Positions 8,112-17,680 of a stretch of 64,000 nucleotides of DNA are shown piece after piece. The translations under genes and the position numbers were made by a program. Numbering within the stretch: the first letter of the stretch is position 1; each line of letters opens with the position of its first letter. The DNA comes from Rufibacter hautae. GTDB lineage: Bacteria > Bacteroidota > Bacteroidia > Cytophagales > Hymenobacteraceae. The stretch lies in assembly GCF_008271695.1 (NCBI RefSeq), contig NZ_VKKY01000001.1, positions 186,001 to 250,000 on the forward strand, written 5' to 3'. Below the pieces are notes generated by a model, which saw only the letters and a program-made list of their open reading frames with translations, made no database searches and was not told the origin of the DNA.

Positions 8112-8705
8112 TCAACCGGTGATGTACACCCTCACTTCAATGGCGCGCTGCTCCTGTTCTGTGTTGTCTACCCGCACCCTGAAGAACAATCGGATCACAT
8201 CGCCCACGGCCACGGTGGGCATTTCGGCATCGGTCAGCACCGCCGGGAAGTCTGTGGTGGAGATGGTGTAGGTCACCATATTACCGGGGGCACCCGTGAT
8301 GGTGTTGGGCAGGTTCCCCGCCGAATTCCTGGAAATGGCTGCGTTAGGCACCTGGTTAGCCGCCGCAGTAGCCCCGGAGGGAAGTGCGGGACTGAAGTTG
8401 GGCGCTACCGGCGTTCCGTTCTTGAAACGCTGGCCCGTCACCCGGGTCAGTTCCTGGATAGTACGGCCCTCGGGCACCTTTATCTGCACGGAGATCTGCC
8501 CGGCCGCAATGGAGTTCTGCTTGATGATGTACGCATTGTCTTCTATGCGGGCCACGCCGTTAGACTCAACAGACTGCGGGAAAGTGATGGCCGCGGATGG
8601 AATTGGGTCAGGATCGGTTAAGCCGTCATATTCGTCATTTTCACAGGCGCTCAACCACAGAAGCGCTACGCTTAAGAGGCTCAGGTATATTTTTCTAATT
8701 TTCAT
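8112..8705 (-). CDS. Small lipoprotein of the SusC1/SusD1 operon
   Basis: A 197-residue protein from ATG 8705 (a TTG 9 bp upstream is also possible). Lipobox WLSAC after a hydrophobic run marks a lipoprotein. The mature part is acidic at first (CENDEYDG) and then resembles a beta-rich fold rich in T, V and N, without a family I recognise. It follows SusD1 after 25 bp, so it is probably the third gene of that operon and an accessory surface lipoprotein. Function unknown. Confidence 0.75.
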   Translation of the reverse strand: MKIRKIYLSLLSVALLWLSACENDEYDGLTDPDPIPSAAITFPQSVESNGVARIEDNAYIIKQNSIAAGQISVQIKVPEGRTIQELTRVTGQRFKNGTPVAPNFSPALPSGATAAANQVPNAAISRNSAGNLPNTITGAPGNMVTYTISTTDFPAVLTDAEMPTVAVGDVIRLFFRVRVDNTEQEQRAIEVRVYITG

Positions 8706-8730
8706 ATCTTTCAAATTTTAGGTCTGTTAA

Positions 8731-10248
8731 TTACTCCATCCACCAAACAGGAACCAGGAAGCCCGCCGGATAGTCCTTAAGAGGCACATTCTCACTGTTC
8801 GCTTGGATTTCGTTTTGCACATAAGGCCATCTGGTTGGAATTCGGTTCACCCCTGCCAAAGCATTCTGTGGCAACGCCAACCTTGGGTAGCCCGTGCGCC
8901 GGTAGTCATTGTAGGCTTCATAGGCGTTTCCGGCAGAAGACACCCATTTGTCCCGAATGAGCACGTTCAGCTTTCCTTCAGTGGTTGGGTTTGCCGTGAA
9001 GGCCGCCACCCTGGAGCTGATATAGGCAGTGGCATTCGCACTAAAATTGGCCGGAGTAAACGTGGGTCCCAGGAACGTGGAGATATCGCTGAAATTAGTC
9101 TCCAAGGCCTGCTGGTACAGGACAGCCGGATCACCGGTGGTGCCTAAGGTAAGGGCCGCCTCGGCTAGCCAATAGTTTACCATGTAAGCTGTAATCAGGC
9201 GCATAGGTGCCTGGTCATTGGCCACCGCCACATTCACCGTTCCGTTTGCAGCCGTTTGCCCCCTTCCCACTATGTACAAACCCCAACGGGAACGGTTAGC
9301 AGCGGTGAAGTTGAGTACCGTATGCTGTCCATTATCATAGCTCACATAGTTCCCTCCTGTTTGGGTGATGATAGCGGGTAACCTTGGATCATTCAGCACC
9401 TGCATAGAATCAAGAAACCGCGTACTCACAATCATGTCGTTGGGGCGGGTCAAATGATTGTACATGTACAAAGGATTCTGCGCCCCTGACGAAGAAAAGA
9501 AGGGCACGTTGAAATTATCTGCGTTGGAGGTGATAAACTTATTCAGGGTGATCAGTTCATTGATACGGGCAGTAGCAGTGGCAGCGTCTTTTTTCCGGCT
9601 CTGGAGATAGATTTTCAATTTCAGGGAATTGGCCACTCTGATCCATTTATCCACCACTCCCCCATAAATAAGATCTCCTTCAGAGGCCGCTATCACATTG
9701 GTCTTTCCAAGGTCAGTGATGGCCTCATCCAACATGGTGATAATGTTGGCATACACCTGCTGCTGCGGATCATATTCTGGATTGGGGGCTGCGTCAAAGG
9801 AAAGCGCCTGCTGGAAAGGCACATCTCCCCAGATATCGGTGGTCACCGTCCAAACGTAGGCTTCCAGAACACCCGCCATACCCGCATGCACGAAGTTACC
9901 TTCTTCCCTGCCCTGTACCCTCACCTGTCGTAAATCATCCAGGAGATTCGCATAAATGGTGTTCCATTCATTGTTCAGGTCAGCAGGGCCAATACTGTAC
10001 CGGTCATACGGGTCTGACTGGGTACCAGTGCCCGCCATCTGCTGCATCCAAAGGGAGCTTACCAACTGAACGGTGTTGCCCATCACAAACCCTACCCCCA
10101 GCTCAGCCCCGGGCAAGATGTACTGCACCCCGGAAGTAGGCAAGTTGTTTGGGTTGGTGTTTACATCCAGGAAATCATCACAGGAACTCACTACCGCCAA
10201 ACCTACTGCCAACAGCATGATCTTTGAAACTCTCATAAATCTTTTCAT
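8731..10248 (-). CDS. SusD/RagB-type outer membrane nutrient-binding lipoprotein (SusD1)
   Basis: A 505-residue lipoprotein with lipobox VVSSC near residue 23, followed by DDFLDVNTNPN, the usual SusD opening. The composition and length fit the SusD-like_2 (PF12771-type) branch. SusD lipoproteins form the lid over the SusC channel and bind the nutrient. It lies 19 bp after SusC1 on the same strand. The ligand is unknown: no carbohydrate-active enzyme or other catabolic gene lies nearby. Confidence 0.93.
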   Translation of the reverse strand: MKRFMRVSKIMLLAVGLAVVSSCDDFLDVNTNPNNLPTSGVQYILPGAELGVGFVMGNTVQLVSSLWMQQMAGTGTQSDPYDRYSIGPADLNNEWNTIYANLLDDLRQVRVQGREEGNFVHAGMAGVLEAYVWTVTTDIWGDVPFQQALSFDAAPNPEYDPQQQVYANIITMLDEAITDLGKTNVIAASEGDLIYGGVVDKWIRVANSLKLKIYLQSRKKDAATATARINELITLNKFITSNADNFNVPFFSSSGAQNPLYMYNHLTRPNDMIVSTRFLDSMQVLNDPRLPAIITQTGGNYVSYDNGQHTVLNFTAANRSRWGLYIVGRGQTAANGTVNVAVANDQAPMRLITAYMVNYWLAEAALTLGTTGDPAVLYQQALETNFSDISTFLGPTFTPANFSANATAYISSRVAAFTANPTTEGKLNVLIRDKWVSSAGNAYEAYNDYRRTGYPRLALPQNALAGVNRIPTRWPYVQNEIQANSENVPLKDYPAGFLVPVWWME

Positions 10249-10267
10249 AACACAGTTGTCTGAAGGG

Positions 10268-13200
10268 TTAGAAGGTGAAGCGAAGGTTTAATCCATAATT
10301 TCGCACCGAGGGTGGTGAGTTGAACTCAAAGCCCCTGGTATTGGAACCAAGCTGGTTTGACTCTGGGTCTGCGTGCCGAAGGTTTGGCGCATAGAAAAGC
10401 AGGTTACGGCCGGTCACAGACACATTGATGCCTTTGAAAGGGGTTTTGGCCAGAAGCGTGGTTGGTAGGGTGTACCCAATAGTTACCTCGCGCAACCTGA
10501 GAACGGAGGCGTCAAACACCGCGAACTCTGAGGCATTGTTGAAGTGCGTCCAATACTGCTGCGCCGTGATCTGAATGTTGTTTGGGGTAGTGGTCGCTTC
10601 GCCCGCTTCATTAGCCAGCACGCCTTCAAACATGTAAGGCTGTTCTCGGTTTTCAGCGGTTTCTTCCAAAACGCCCCTTAAACGGGCAATCTGGGCCTGT
10701 CTGGAGTAGAAGTCCCCGCCGTGTACATACTGCACCAGCGCCCCTATACTAAACCCTTTGAACGTAAAAGTATTGGATAAACTTCCCCACCAGTCAGCAT
10801 TTGGGTCACCAATGATCTGCGGGTTTGTATCCACCACGGGCAAGCCATTGGTAGGGTTGATGATCAATTGTCCTGCCGGGGTTCTTCTGAAGGTGGTTCC
10901 TTGTAACACACCGAAGGGCAGCCCTGGCTGCAGCAACGGGCTTAATCCGGAGAAGCCAGACCCACTACTGCCCGAAGTAGGCTCAATATACCCGGTAGTC
11001 AACGTGAATTGGTCAAGCCCAGGGGCCAGTTCCACTACTTCGGTCTCTAGCTTGGTGAAATTGGCATTGACATCCCACCGGAAACCGCTTTCCAACTGGA
11101 TTGGGGTGACATTGGCCGCCACTTCCCACCCTTTGTTGTCAATTCTACCGGCATTGGTGGTATAGGTGAGGAACCCGGTAGAACCCGGTACGGTCAGGTT
11201 CAGGATCTGATCAGTCGTACTGTTGTTGAAATAGTTTACATCCAGGGTACCCCGGCCATCAAAGAAGGTGAACTCCGCCCCTATTTCATAGGACTTTTTA
11301 TTCTCTGGCTTCAGGTTTAGATTTCCCCGCCGGTCATTTCTGGTGAAGGCCAGGGTGGCACCATTAAACGGAAAGCTAAGCCCGGCCACGTTGTTACCAA
11401 AGCTTTGCGTCACATAATAGGTACTGGTAAGATAAGGGTTGGTGTCATTGCCCACCATGGCGTAACTGGCCCGCAGCTTTCCGTAACTCAGGATATTGTT
11501 ACTGATGCCCAGCGCGTCTGTGAAAACAAACCCAACGCTCACAGATGGATAGAAATAACTGTTATTGGTGGTTGGCAAAGTGGAAGACCAGTCATTTCTG
11601 GCGGTAAACTCAGTAAACAGCCAATTTTTGTAGTTTAACCCTAGTTGTCCGTAAACCCCCACTAAACGTCTTTCCGTCAAAAAATTGGTGGTGAACGTAG
11701 TGGTAGGAAGGTGGTTTGCCAGGTTATAGTAATCAGGTACCACCAAATCTTCTGCCCTGATGGTATTCTGCCGGGTCTCCACCATGTTCACCTGGGTTCC
11801 TACCAGGGCCCGCACGTTAATGTCTGGGGTAATGTCTTTCTGGTACACCCCAAACAAATCATGGTTAATGGATTGAAACCCGATGTCATCATAGAGCTGA
11901 GACCCTCGGCGGTTGGTGGCGGTGTTTCCGTTAGAATTGTAGGATCCGTACCCATATGCCTGTAGCCGGTCATCAGAATACTGGTCCAAACCCACCCGGT
12001 ACGTAGCCGTGAAATCCTTGAAGAACTCTGGATTATAGTTAAAAGTGGCACTCACAATAGACCGGTTTACCTCACTTTCATAAAACGACTCATTGATGCT
12101 CCACATAGGGTTATCACGGTTAAGCTCGGTAAACAAGGTAGGTGCCTGCACCCCTGCCCTTAGCTTGTAGGGGACATTGCTGATATCAAAGCTGCGGGGG
12201 ATGAAGGGCAACGTAAACCAAGGGCTAGACCCCGAGTTCCCCTGCAAGGAGCCTTCCTGATTGGTTTTTGCGTACAGCACCGAACCATCAACTGAGAAAC
12301 CGTGCCCCAGATTAGCGTTACCGGCCGCCCGTAAAGTGTACCTGTCTAAGCCACTGTTAGGAATAATCCCCTCCTGGTTGGTGGTGTTGACACTGAAGAT
12401 ATACCGCATTTTTTCACTTCCACTGGAAAGCGTCACCCCGTTATCCCAGATGCGACCCTTTTGGAAAAAATCCTTCACGTTATCCTCATAAGCCCTGTAG
12501 CCCAACTTAGTCATGGGATTACCTGCCACATTGGGCACTGAATCTAACCCTGGAGTGCCAAAGCGGGGCCCCCAACTGTCTGTAGAAGCGGAGTTGTAGC
12601 GGCCGTTGATGCCCTGCCCGTATTCGTTCTGGTACTTCGGCAACCCATATACTTCCTGGAGGTTATAGGAGGAAGTAACGGTTATTTCTGTGTCGCCCGC
12701 CATGCCCCTTTTGGTGGTGATGATAATGGCCCCGTTACTTGCCCTAGCCCCGTACAAAGCAGCCGCAGCGGGCCCTTTCAGCACGGTCATAGACTCAATG
12801 TCATTGGGGTGGATGTCCAGTGCGCGGTTTGAGTAAGATGCCCCGCCCACGGTAGGGTTAGAGGAATAAGTTGTATTGTTACTGATGGGCACGCCATCTA
12901 CCACAAAGAGCGGCTGGTTATTACCGGTGGCCGAAGAAAGCCCCCGGATAAAGATCTGAGACCCTGAACCAGGCATCCCGCTGGAGGAGATGATCTCCAC
13001 CCCAGCCACCTTTCCCTGGAGGGCATTCACGACATTTGGCTCAGACTTTTGGGCAAGCTGTTCGCCTTTTACATCCTGCACGGCGTAGTTCACCTCCCTT
13101 TTCTGGCGCTCAATACCCACTGCCGTCACCACCACTTCGCTCAATTGCTTTGAGTCTTCGGCCATGGTCACGTTGATGGTGTTCTGGTCACCAAGGACTA

Positions 13201-13447
13201 CCTCGCGGTTCAAGTAACCAATGAAGGTGAACACCAGGGTACCGCCTTGGGAAGGGACGGTGAGGGAGTAATTGCCGTTCGCGTCTGTGGGGGAAGCGGT
13301 GGTGGTTCCTTTCAACTGCACCGTAACGCCGGCCATTGGCTCACCGGAAGGAGTGGAGACTTTGCCTGTTAGGGTTCGTGTCTGCGCCCAAACCTGACTG
13401 ATGAGGCAGAACGTCAAGACAAACTGGATGAGTAGAATTTTCTTCAT
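10268..13447 (-). CDS. SusC/RagA-type TonB-linked outer membrane transporter (SusC1)
   Basis: A 1059-residue protein from ATG 13447; the frame extends to a TTG at 13465, but the signal peptide MKKILLIQFV... starts at 13447. After the signal peptide (about 1-22) comes a carboxypeptidase-regulatory-like beta domain (about 23-105), the TonB-box region LSEVVVTAVG, the plug (about 110-235, with FIRGLSSATG and VVDGVPISNN) and a long beta barrel ending in the aromatic residue LRFTF. It imports a bound nutrient using TonB energy. It is divergent from SusC2 across a 1 kb spacer. Confidence 0.95.
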   Translation of the reverse strand: MKKILLIQFVLTFCLISQVWAQTRTLTGKVSTPSGEPMAGVTVQLKGTTTASPTDANGNYSLTVPSQGGTLVFTFIGYLNREVVLGDQNTINVTMAEDSKQLSEVVVTAVGIERQKREVNYAVQDVKGEQLAQKSEPNVVNALQGKVAGVEIISSSGMPGSGSQIFIRGLSSATGNNQPLFVVDGVPISNNTTYSSNPTVGGASYSNRALDIHPNDIESMTVLKGPAAAALYGARASNGAIIITTKRGMAGDTEITVTSSYNLQEVYGLPKYQNEYGQGINGRYNSASTDSWGPRFGTPGLDSVPNVAGNPMTKLGYRAYEDNVKDFFQKGRIWDNGVTLSSGSEKMRYIFSVNTTNQEGIIPNSGLDRYTLRAAGNANLGHGFSVDGSVLYAKTNQEGSLQGNSGSSPWFTLPFIPRSFDISNVPYKLRAGVQAPTLFTELNRDNPMWSINESFYESEVNRSIVSATFNYNPEFFKDFTATYRVGLDQYSDDRLQAYGYGSYNSNGNTATNRRGSQLYDDIGFQSINHDLFGVYQKDITPDINVRALVGTQVNMVETRQNTIRAEDLVVPDYYNLANHLPTTTFTTNFLTERRLVGVYGQLGLNYKNWLFTEFTARNDWSSTLPTTNNSYFYPSVSVGFVFTDALGISNNILSYGKLRASYAMVGNDTNPYLTSTYYVTQSFGNNVAGLSFPFNGATLAFTRNDRRGNLNLKPENKKSYEIGAEFTFFDGRGTLDVNYFNNSTTDQILNLTVPGSTGFLTYTTNAGRIDNKGWEVAANVTPIQLESGFRWDVNANFTKLETEVVELAPGLDQFTLTTGYIEPTSGSSGSGFSGLSPLLQPGLPFGVLQGTTFRRTPAGQLIINPTNGLPVVDTNPQIIGDPNADWWGSLSNTFTFKGFSIGALVQYVHGGDFYSRQAQIARLRGVLEETAENREQPYMFEGVLANEAGEATTTPNNIQITAQQYWTHFNNASEFAVFDASVLRLREVTIGYTLPTTLLAKTPFKGINVSVTGRNLLFYAPNLRHADPESNQLGSNTRGFEFNSPPSVRNYGLNLRFTF

Positions 13448-14464
13448 AATAAAGGATTTGCTCAATTAGTTGGGGACGGGTAACAAACTGCTTCCATCCG
13501 CTGGGGGTCTGCCATGCACAAAGGCAGCCCCAACAGATACACACCAGTACCCTTGTTTTAGAATGCTTTCAGAGATGATTCAATGAGCCATGTTCACGGG
13601 GTCAGAAGATGACGGGGCATGGAAGGACACCGGTTCTGAACACCACTGGCATGCCCACGCGAAAAGCGGCACCTGCACCAGGTTGTTCTTCCCGGATACC
13701 AGAATCTACAATGCCAGATCAAGGCATTGGCAGGCCTGATTAAAACCAGGCAGTTCAGAAATTTTGAATTGGGTGGTGAAGTTTGTGTCCGCGATTATCC
13801 AACCGCCCTTCTGCAGGAGGGCACCGATATGGAGGTCCAATAAGAACTTACGGGCTTTATGGCGGCTGTTTGGCGCAGTTGCTGTGTTCCTGGCCTTTAA
13901 ATAGTACTCTACTGAATGCTGATGTTGGTTGTGTTTGCCCGTTGGAAGTTTCCTGGTCTGGAAACCTATAGCTTTATTTTATAGAGATAGAGCTATACTC
14001 CTATTACCAAATTTTAAGAAAAAAGTTATATAGAAAACTAAAAGAAAACGTTAATTTTTTAGAGCCTCAAAAATAGAACGTCTTCATCCTATGGTAAGCA
14101 GACCCCTTGCTTGATATCCAAAGGAACCTTGTTTTAGAAACATTTTCTAAAAACGCCTCAAAAAACCAAACCAGTCACTTAACCCATATTGACTTTATTT
14201 CCAGGTAAATACAAGATCATCTCACTTAAAAAGAAATTAACAATCGCTATATATCCTAAATTTTATTTATCCACACGTGCAACTTTCATGTCATAAAATA
14301 AATCTTTAGATTTATATGGCTTTAAAAAGAAGCTTCTGGACTTTAGGTAAGTTCATTAGCTTCAATTTGTTGCTCCCCGCCGGTTAGCTCTACCTAACTG
14401 AAAGTAGTCTGTTCCTCTTCCATTCAAACCAAACCCACAATGCTCACAAATTCATTTTACCCCC
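13448..14464. other. 1 kb gene-free spacer between divergent susC1 and susC2
   Basis: No convincing gene is seen; the 62-codon rightward frame at 13783-13971 lacks any family signal. The half next to susC1 is GC-rich and holds a hairpin at 13504-13531 (GGGG..TGCC pairing with GGCA..CCCC). The half next to susC2, from about 13970, is strongly AT-rich and probably carries the susC2 promoter, but no TAnnTTTG box is clear. One repeat copy lies at 14131-14167. The long leaders suggest post-transcriptional or antisigma-type regulation, which is inference. Confidence 0.55.
14131..14167. repeat. Dispersed palindromic repeat, copy 6
   Basis: GTTTTAGAAACATTTTC then TAAAAACGCCTCAAAAAACC. The left arm and core are recognisable and the right arm is degenerate. 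It lies in the AT-rich part of the susC1/susC2 spacer. Confidence 0.55.
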
Positions 14465-17400
14465 ATGAAAAAATGCTTACTTCTCACTTTGCTGGTCCTT
14501 GCCTGCTGTATGAGTCAGGCATGGGCACAAGCCGTCACTGTTTCAGGTACGGTGACTTCCGCAGATGACGGAACCCCTCTTCCTGGAGTTTCAGTTGTTG
14601 TAAAAGGAACCCAGGTAGGAACCTCCACCGGCGTTACGGGCACGTACTCCCTCACGGTACCCGACCAGAACGCTTCGCTTGTCTTCAGCTTTATCGGCTA
14701 CAAAGCGTTGGAACGGGCCGTGAACGGGGCTACCACCATCAACGTGGCCCTGGTTTCTGACGCTACCCAACTCACCGAGGTGGTAGTGACCGCCTTAGGT
14801 ATAGAAAGAAGCCGAAACTCCCTTCCCTTTGCCGCTACCCAGTTGGAAGGCTCCACCGTAACGGCTGCCCGCAACCCCAACATGGTAAACTCCCTCTCCG
14901 GGAAAGTAGCGGGGCTTTCGGTCACCCAAACCAATACCCTGGGCGGCTCTGCCAACGTGGTAATCAGGGGTACCAAATCCCTTACCGGCAATAACCAGGC
15001 GTTGTTTGTGGTAGACGGTGTGCCCATCAGCAACGATGTCACCAACACCTACAACCAGACTACCGGCCGAGGTGGTTTTGACTACGGTAACCCTGCCGCT
15101 GACATCAACCCAGATGATATTGAGTCCATGAGCGTGCTGAAAGGCGCCGCCGCCACTGCCTTGTATGGGTCCCGGGCCGCCAATGGGGTTATTCTCATCA
15201 CTACCAAAAAAGGCAAAAGGGGCTTGGGGGTTACCCTCAATAACGGCGTGACTATTGGCACCATCGACAAAAAAACCTTTCCAGAGTATCAGAAGGAATA
15301 CGGCGCCGGCTATGGTGCGGCGTGGTTAAGATATGATGTGGACGGAGATGGCAACCTGGACAACGTGGTACGCATGGGGGATGACGCTTCTTATGGTTTC
15401 CCCTTTGACCCAAACGTGCTGGTGTACCAATGGGATGCCTTTGACCCAGCCTCGCCCAACTACAAAAAGCCTCGCCCGTGGGTAGCCGGTGAGAACGGGC
15501 CTGAGTATTTCTTTGAGACCGCCGTTTCCGTCAACAACAGCATCACCATAGACGGGGGCAACGAAAAAGCCAACTTCAAACTGGGCTATAACCGCAACCA
15601 GGACAAGGGGCTTCTGCCTAACAGCGAGATCACCAAGAACATGATCAACTTTTCGGGCTCTCTGAACCTAACCAGCAAACTGACCACCAGCGCTGGGGTG
15701 AACTTCACCCAACAAGAAGGTCTGGGACGGTATGGCTCAGGGTATAGCTCCATTAACCCCATGCTGGGTTTCCGGCAATGGTTCCAGACCAACGTTGACC
15801 TCAAAGAGCAGGAAGAAGCCTATTGGCGGAACAAACAGAACATTACCTGGAACTGGAGAAGCCCCAGCAACCTCACTGCCGCGTACCATGACAACGTGTA
15901 CTGGACCCGGTACGAGAACTTTGAGAGCGACGAACGGTACCGTACGTTTGGCAACGTCGCCTCCAATTACAAGTTCACCGAATGGCTGGACCTCACCGCC
16001 CGGGTTTCTTTGGACACCTACGATGAGCTACAAGAAGAACGGTTTGCCATTGGAAGTACCACCAATGACCAGGACCCAAACTATACGCGGTATAATCGGT
16101 CGTTCCGTGAGTTCAACTTCGACCTCTTCGCCAATTTTGACCGCAACTTCACACCAGACTTCAACATCAGGGGGTTGGTAGGTCTGAACATGAGAAGATC
16201 CAAACTGAATTCTGTGCGGGCAACAACCAGCGGCGGCTTGGTGGTACCCAGGTTGTATGCTTTGTCCAACTCATTGAACCTGCTCTCCCCACCCATAGAA
16301 AGTGAATTGAGACGGGCTGTGGACGGGGTTTTCGCCAATGCTACCCTGGGCTACAAAGAAACAATCTTCCTGGATCTATCGGGGAGAAGAGACCAATCCT
16401 CCACCCTACCCCGCGGGAACAACTCCTACTTCTACCCCTCTGTGGCCTTGAGCTTTGTGTTCTCTGAACTGCTCAAGCAAGACTGGCTTTCCTACGCCAA
16501 AATAAGGGGTAACTATGCCGAGGTGGGTAATGATGCGCCTTTTGCGGCCACAGACAGGTACTACAACAAGCAGGATGAGGAGATAGACGCCCCCATTGGT
16601 ACGTTTGGAGGAATCCCGCTGTACTCTGTACCCGGCACCCGCTACAACCCCACCCTGAAACCAGAAAGAACCAAAAGTTCAGAAATCGGGCTGGAAACGG
16701 CTTTCCTGGATAACCGCTTAGGGTTTGAGGTAACGGTGTACAAATCCAACACCATTAACCAGATTCTGCCGGTTTCTGTGTCAGCGGCCACGGGATATTC
16801 GTTCAAATATGTGAACGCCGGGGAAGTGGAAAACCGTGGAATTGAGACGGCCCTCCGGTTCCAACCCATCAAGAACGACGATTTCTCGTGGAACCTGAAC
16901 CTGAACTGGACCCACAACCGAAACGAAGTGGTGGCCCTGGCCGAAGGCGAAAACATGATCCTGGCTACCTACCAGGGCGGGGTCTCCTCCAATGCTGCGG
17001 TGGGCCGGCCTTTTGGGATCCTCAGGGGCCAAGGGTTTGTGCTGCATGAAAACGGTGGTCGCATGGTGGACGAAGACGGTTTCTACCTGCTGTCAGACCC
17101 AACCAAAGAGATCTCGAACCCTAATCCAGACTGGCAGGGCGGTATCTCCAACACCATTTCCTTCAAAGGACTCTCCTTGTACTTCCTCATTGACATCCGG
17201 AAGGGAGGCGAACTGTTCAACCTGGACACCTACTATGGTTTCGGGACCGGGCTTTACCCAGAAACGGCCGGCCTGAATGACCTGGGCAATCCGTCAAGGT
17301 TACCCGTTTCAGAAGGCGGCGGGATTATTCTACCAGGCGTGAAGGAAGACGGCTCGCCCAATGACATCAGGGTAGAGAATACCGAAGGCGTCATGGGGTA

Positions 17401-17680
17401 CTATACGCCCGCCGAGTACCACGTGTACGGCGCGGGTTTTGTGAAACTCCGCGAAGCCTCCCTCACCTATACCCTGCCCCAGCAACTCATCTCCAAGCTG
17501 AAAGTCTTCAAAGGCATTGACGTGTCTGTTGTGGGCCGCAACCTGTGGATCATTGACAAAGATGTGCCCTACTCAGATCCGGAAGCAGGTTTTGGGGCGG
17601 GTAACATCGGGTTGGGGTACCTCAGCGGAGCCTATCCTACCCCCCGCAATGTGGGCTTCAATGTAAGATTCCAATTTTAA
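14465..17680 (+). CDS. SusC/RagA-type TonB-linked outer membrane transporter (SusC2)
   Basis: A 1071-residue protein with a signal peptide (MKKCLLLTLLVL..., cleavage near AWAQ, residue 22), a carboxypeptidase-regulatory-like domain (about 23-105), TonB-box region LTEVVVTALG, a plug with VIRGTKSLTG and VVDGVPISND, and a beta barrel ending in NVRFQF. It is clearly paralogous to SusC1 but diverged. Its stop TAA (17678-17680) overlaps the ATG of susD2 by one base, indicating translational coupling. Confidence 0.95.
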   Translation: MKKCLLLTLLVLACCMSQAWAQAVTVSGTVTSADDGTPLPGVSVVVKGTQVGTSTGVTGTYSLTVPDQNASLVFSFIGYKALERAVNGATTINVALVSDATQLTEVVVTALGIERSRNSLPFAATQLEGSTVTAARNPNMVNSLSGKVAGLSVTQTNTLGGSANVVIRGTKSLTGNNQALFVVDGVPISNDVTNTYNQTTGRGGFDYGNPAADINPDDIESMSVLKGAAATALYGSRAANGVILITTKKGKRGLGVTLNNGVTIGTIDKKTFPEYQKEYGAGYGAAWLRYDVDGDGNLDNVVRMGDDASYGFPFDPNVLVYQWDAFDPASPNYKKPRPWVAGENGPEYFFETAVSVNNSITIDGGNEKANFKLGYNRNQDKGLLPNSEITKNMINFSGSLNLTSKLTTSAGVNFTQQEGLGRYGSGYSSINPMLGFRQWFQTNVDLKEQEEAYWRNKQNITWNWRSPSNLTAAYHDNVYWTRYENFESDERYRTFGNVASNYKFTEWLDLTARVSLDTYDELQEERFAIGSTTNDQDPNYTRYNRSFREFNFDLFANFDRNFTPDFNIRGLVGLNMRRSKLNSVRATTSGGLVVPRLYALSNSLNLLSPPIESELRRAVDGVFANATLGYKETIFLDLSGRRDQSSTLPRGNNSYFYPSVALSFVFSELLKQDWLSYAKIRGNYAEVGNDAPFAATDRYYNKQDEEIDAPIGTFGGIPLYSVPGTRYNPTLKPERTKSSEIGLETAFLDNRLGFEVTVYKSNTINQILPVSVSAATGYSFKYVNAGEVENRGIETALRFQPIKNDDFSWNLNLNWTHNRNEVVALAEGENMILATYQGGVSSNAAVGRPFGILRGQGFVLHENGGRMVDEDGFYLLSDPTKEISNPNPDWQGGISNTISFKGLSLYFLIDIRKGGELFNLDTYYGFGTGLYPETAGLNDLGNPSRLPVSEGGGIILPGVKEDGSPNDIRVENTEGVMGYYTPAEYHVYGAGFVKLREASLTYTLPQQLISKLKVFKGIDVSVVGRNLWIIDKDVPYSDPEAGFGAGNIGLGYLSGAYPTPRNVGFNVRFQF

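Noticed and set aside
13500-13780. Possible riboswitch (cobalamin or TPP type) in the susC1 leader
   Set aside because: No conserved box for either class could be matched; only a generic hairpin at 13504-13531 is seen.
13783-13971. 62-codon rightward frame in the susC1/susC2 spacer
   Set aside because: No signal, domain or conserved motif; lies in a gene-free promoter region.
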